From the NCBI GenBank assembly GCA_017466495.1, contig JAFTUB010000050.1, forward strand, positions 1-5,953: 5,953 nt of DNA, given 5' to 3'. Shown one piece after another: positions 5,914-5,953 of this stretch (position 1 is the stretch's first letter; every line of letters begins with the position of its first letter). Both the position numbers and the translations under genes were made by a program. Source of the DNA: Clostridia bacterium. GTDB taxonomy: Bacteria; Bacillota; Clostridia; Oscillospirales; CAG-272. Below the pieces are notes generated by a model that saw nothing but the letters and a program-made list of their open reading frames with translations, was not told where the DNA came from and did no database searches.

Positions 5914-5953
5914 CCTCCCTCCGAGAGGGAGGTGGCACGGCGTAGCCGTGACG
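5914..5953. repeat. GC-rich tandem-hairpin interspersed element, cut by window edge
   Basis: Two hairpins stand side by side: CCTCCCTC/GAGGGAGG (5914-5921 with 5925-5932, loop CGA) and CACGGC/GCCGTG (5936-5941 with 5945-5950, loop GTA). From memory this CCTCCCTC...GTGGCACGGCGTAGCCGTGACG pattern is a common intergenic repeat in Oscillospiraceae-type genomes, where it continues into a GAGGGAG arm that pairs with the start. That closing arm would lie just beyond the window. The element carries no coding capacity and is probably a non-autonomous REP- or MITE-like sequence. Confidence 0.65.

Noticed and set aside
5679..5953. CRISPR array
   Set aside because: The palindromes differ from one another in sequence and length and are not regularly spaced; no direct repeats separate spacers.

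Overview
The window looks like chromosomal DNA from a low-GC-phylum but fairly GC-rich Gram-positive anaerobe, most likely a gut Clostridia (Oscillospirales-like) bacterium. The support is indirect: SigA-type promoters with TTGACA-like -35 boxes, 17-bp spacers and extended TGn -10 boxes; strong AGGAGG-type ribosome binding sites; a lipoprotein signal peptide with a Gram-positive flavour; two XRE regulators; and GC-rich intergenic palindromes of a kind I recall from gut Clostridia. No rRNA, tRNA, CRISPR array, transposase or phage gene is visible.

All recognisable genes are on the minus strand, so they read from right to left. Entering from the right, positions 5664-5953 hold no gene but a run of compact palindromic elements and a probable plus-strand promoter facing out of the window. 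Next comes a complete XRE-family regulator with a large helical, TPR-like C-terminal region (4486-5589) and its own promoter. Below it a strong promoter drives a probable two-gene operon: a secreted lipoprotein with a cadherin-like beta-sandwich domain and a NodB-type polysaccharide deacetylase domain (2777-4363), followed 42 nt later by a membrane-anchored alpha/beta-hydrolase of the lipase type (1406-2734). A separate, near-consensus promoter then drives a monocistronic sugar phosphate isomerase/epimerase-like TIM-barrel protein (348-1271), which ends at a perfect 17-bp stem bidirectional terminator. The last item is the N-terminus of a second XRE regulator (1-146), cut by the window edge, with its own promoter.

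The deacetylase and the lipase-like protein are both predicted to act at the outer face of the membrane: one by its lipobox, the other by five transmembrane helices and the positive-inside rule. They plausibly modify envelope or extracellular acylated glycans or lipids together, but no substrate can be read from the sequence. The flanking XRE gene could regulate them, but that is inference from position only. I did not find clear evidence of a wholly new system. The most noteworthy points are the deacetylase-hydrolase pair, the unusual domain layout of each, and the palindrome cluster with an inverted repeat overlapping a promoter at the right edge.
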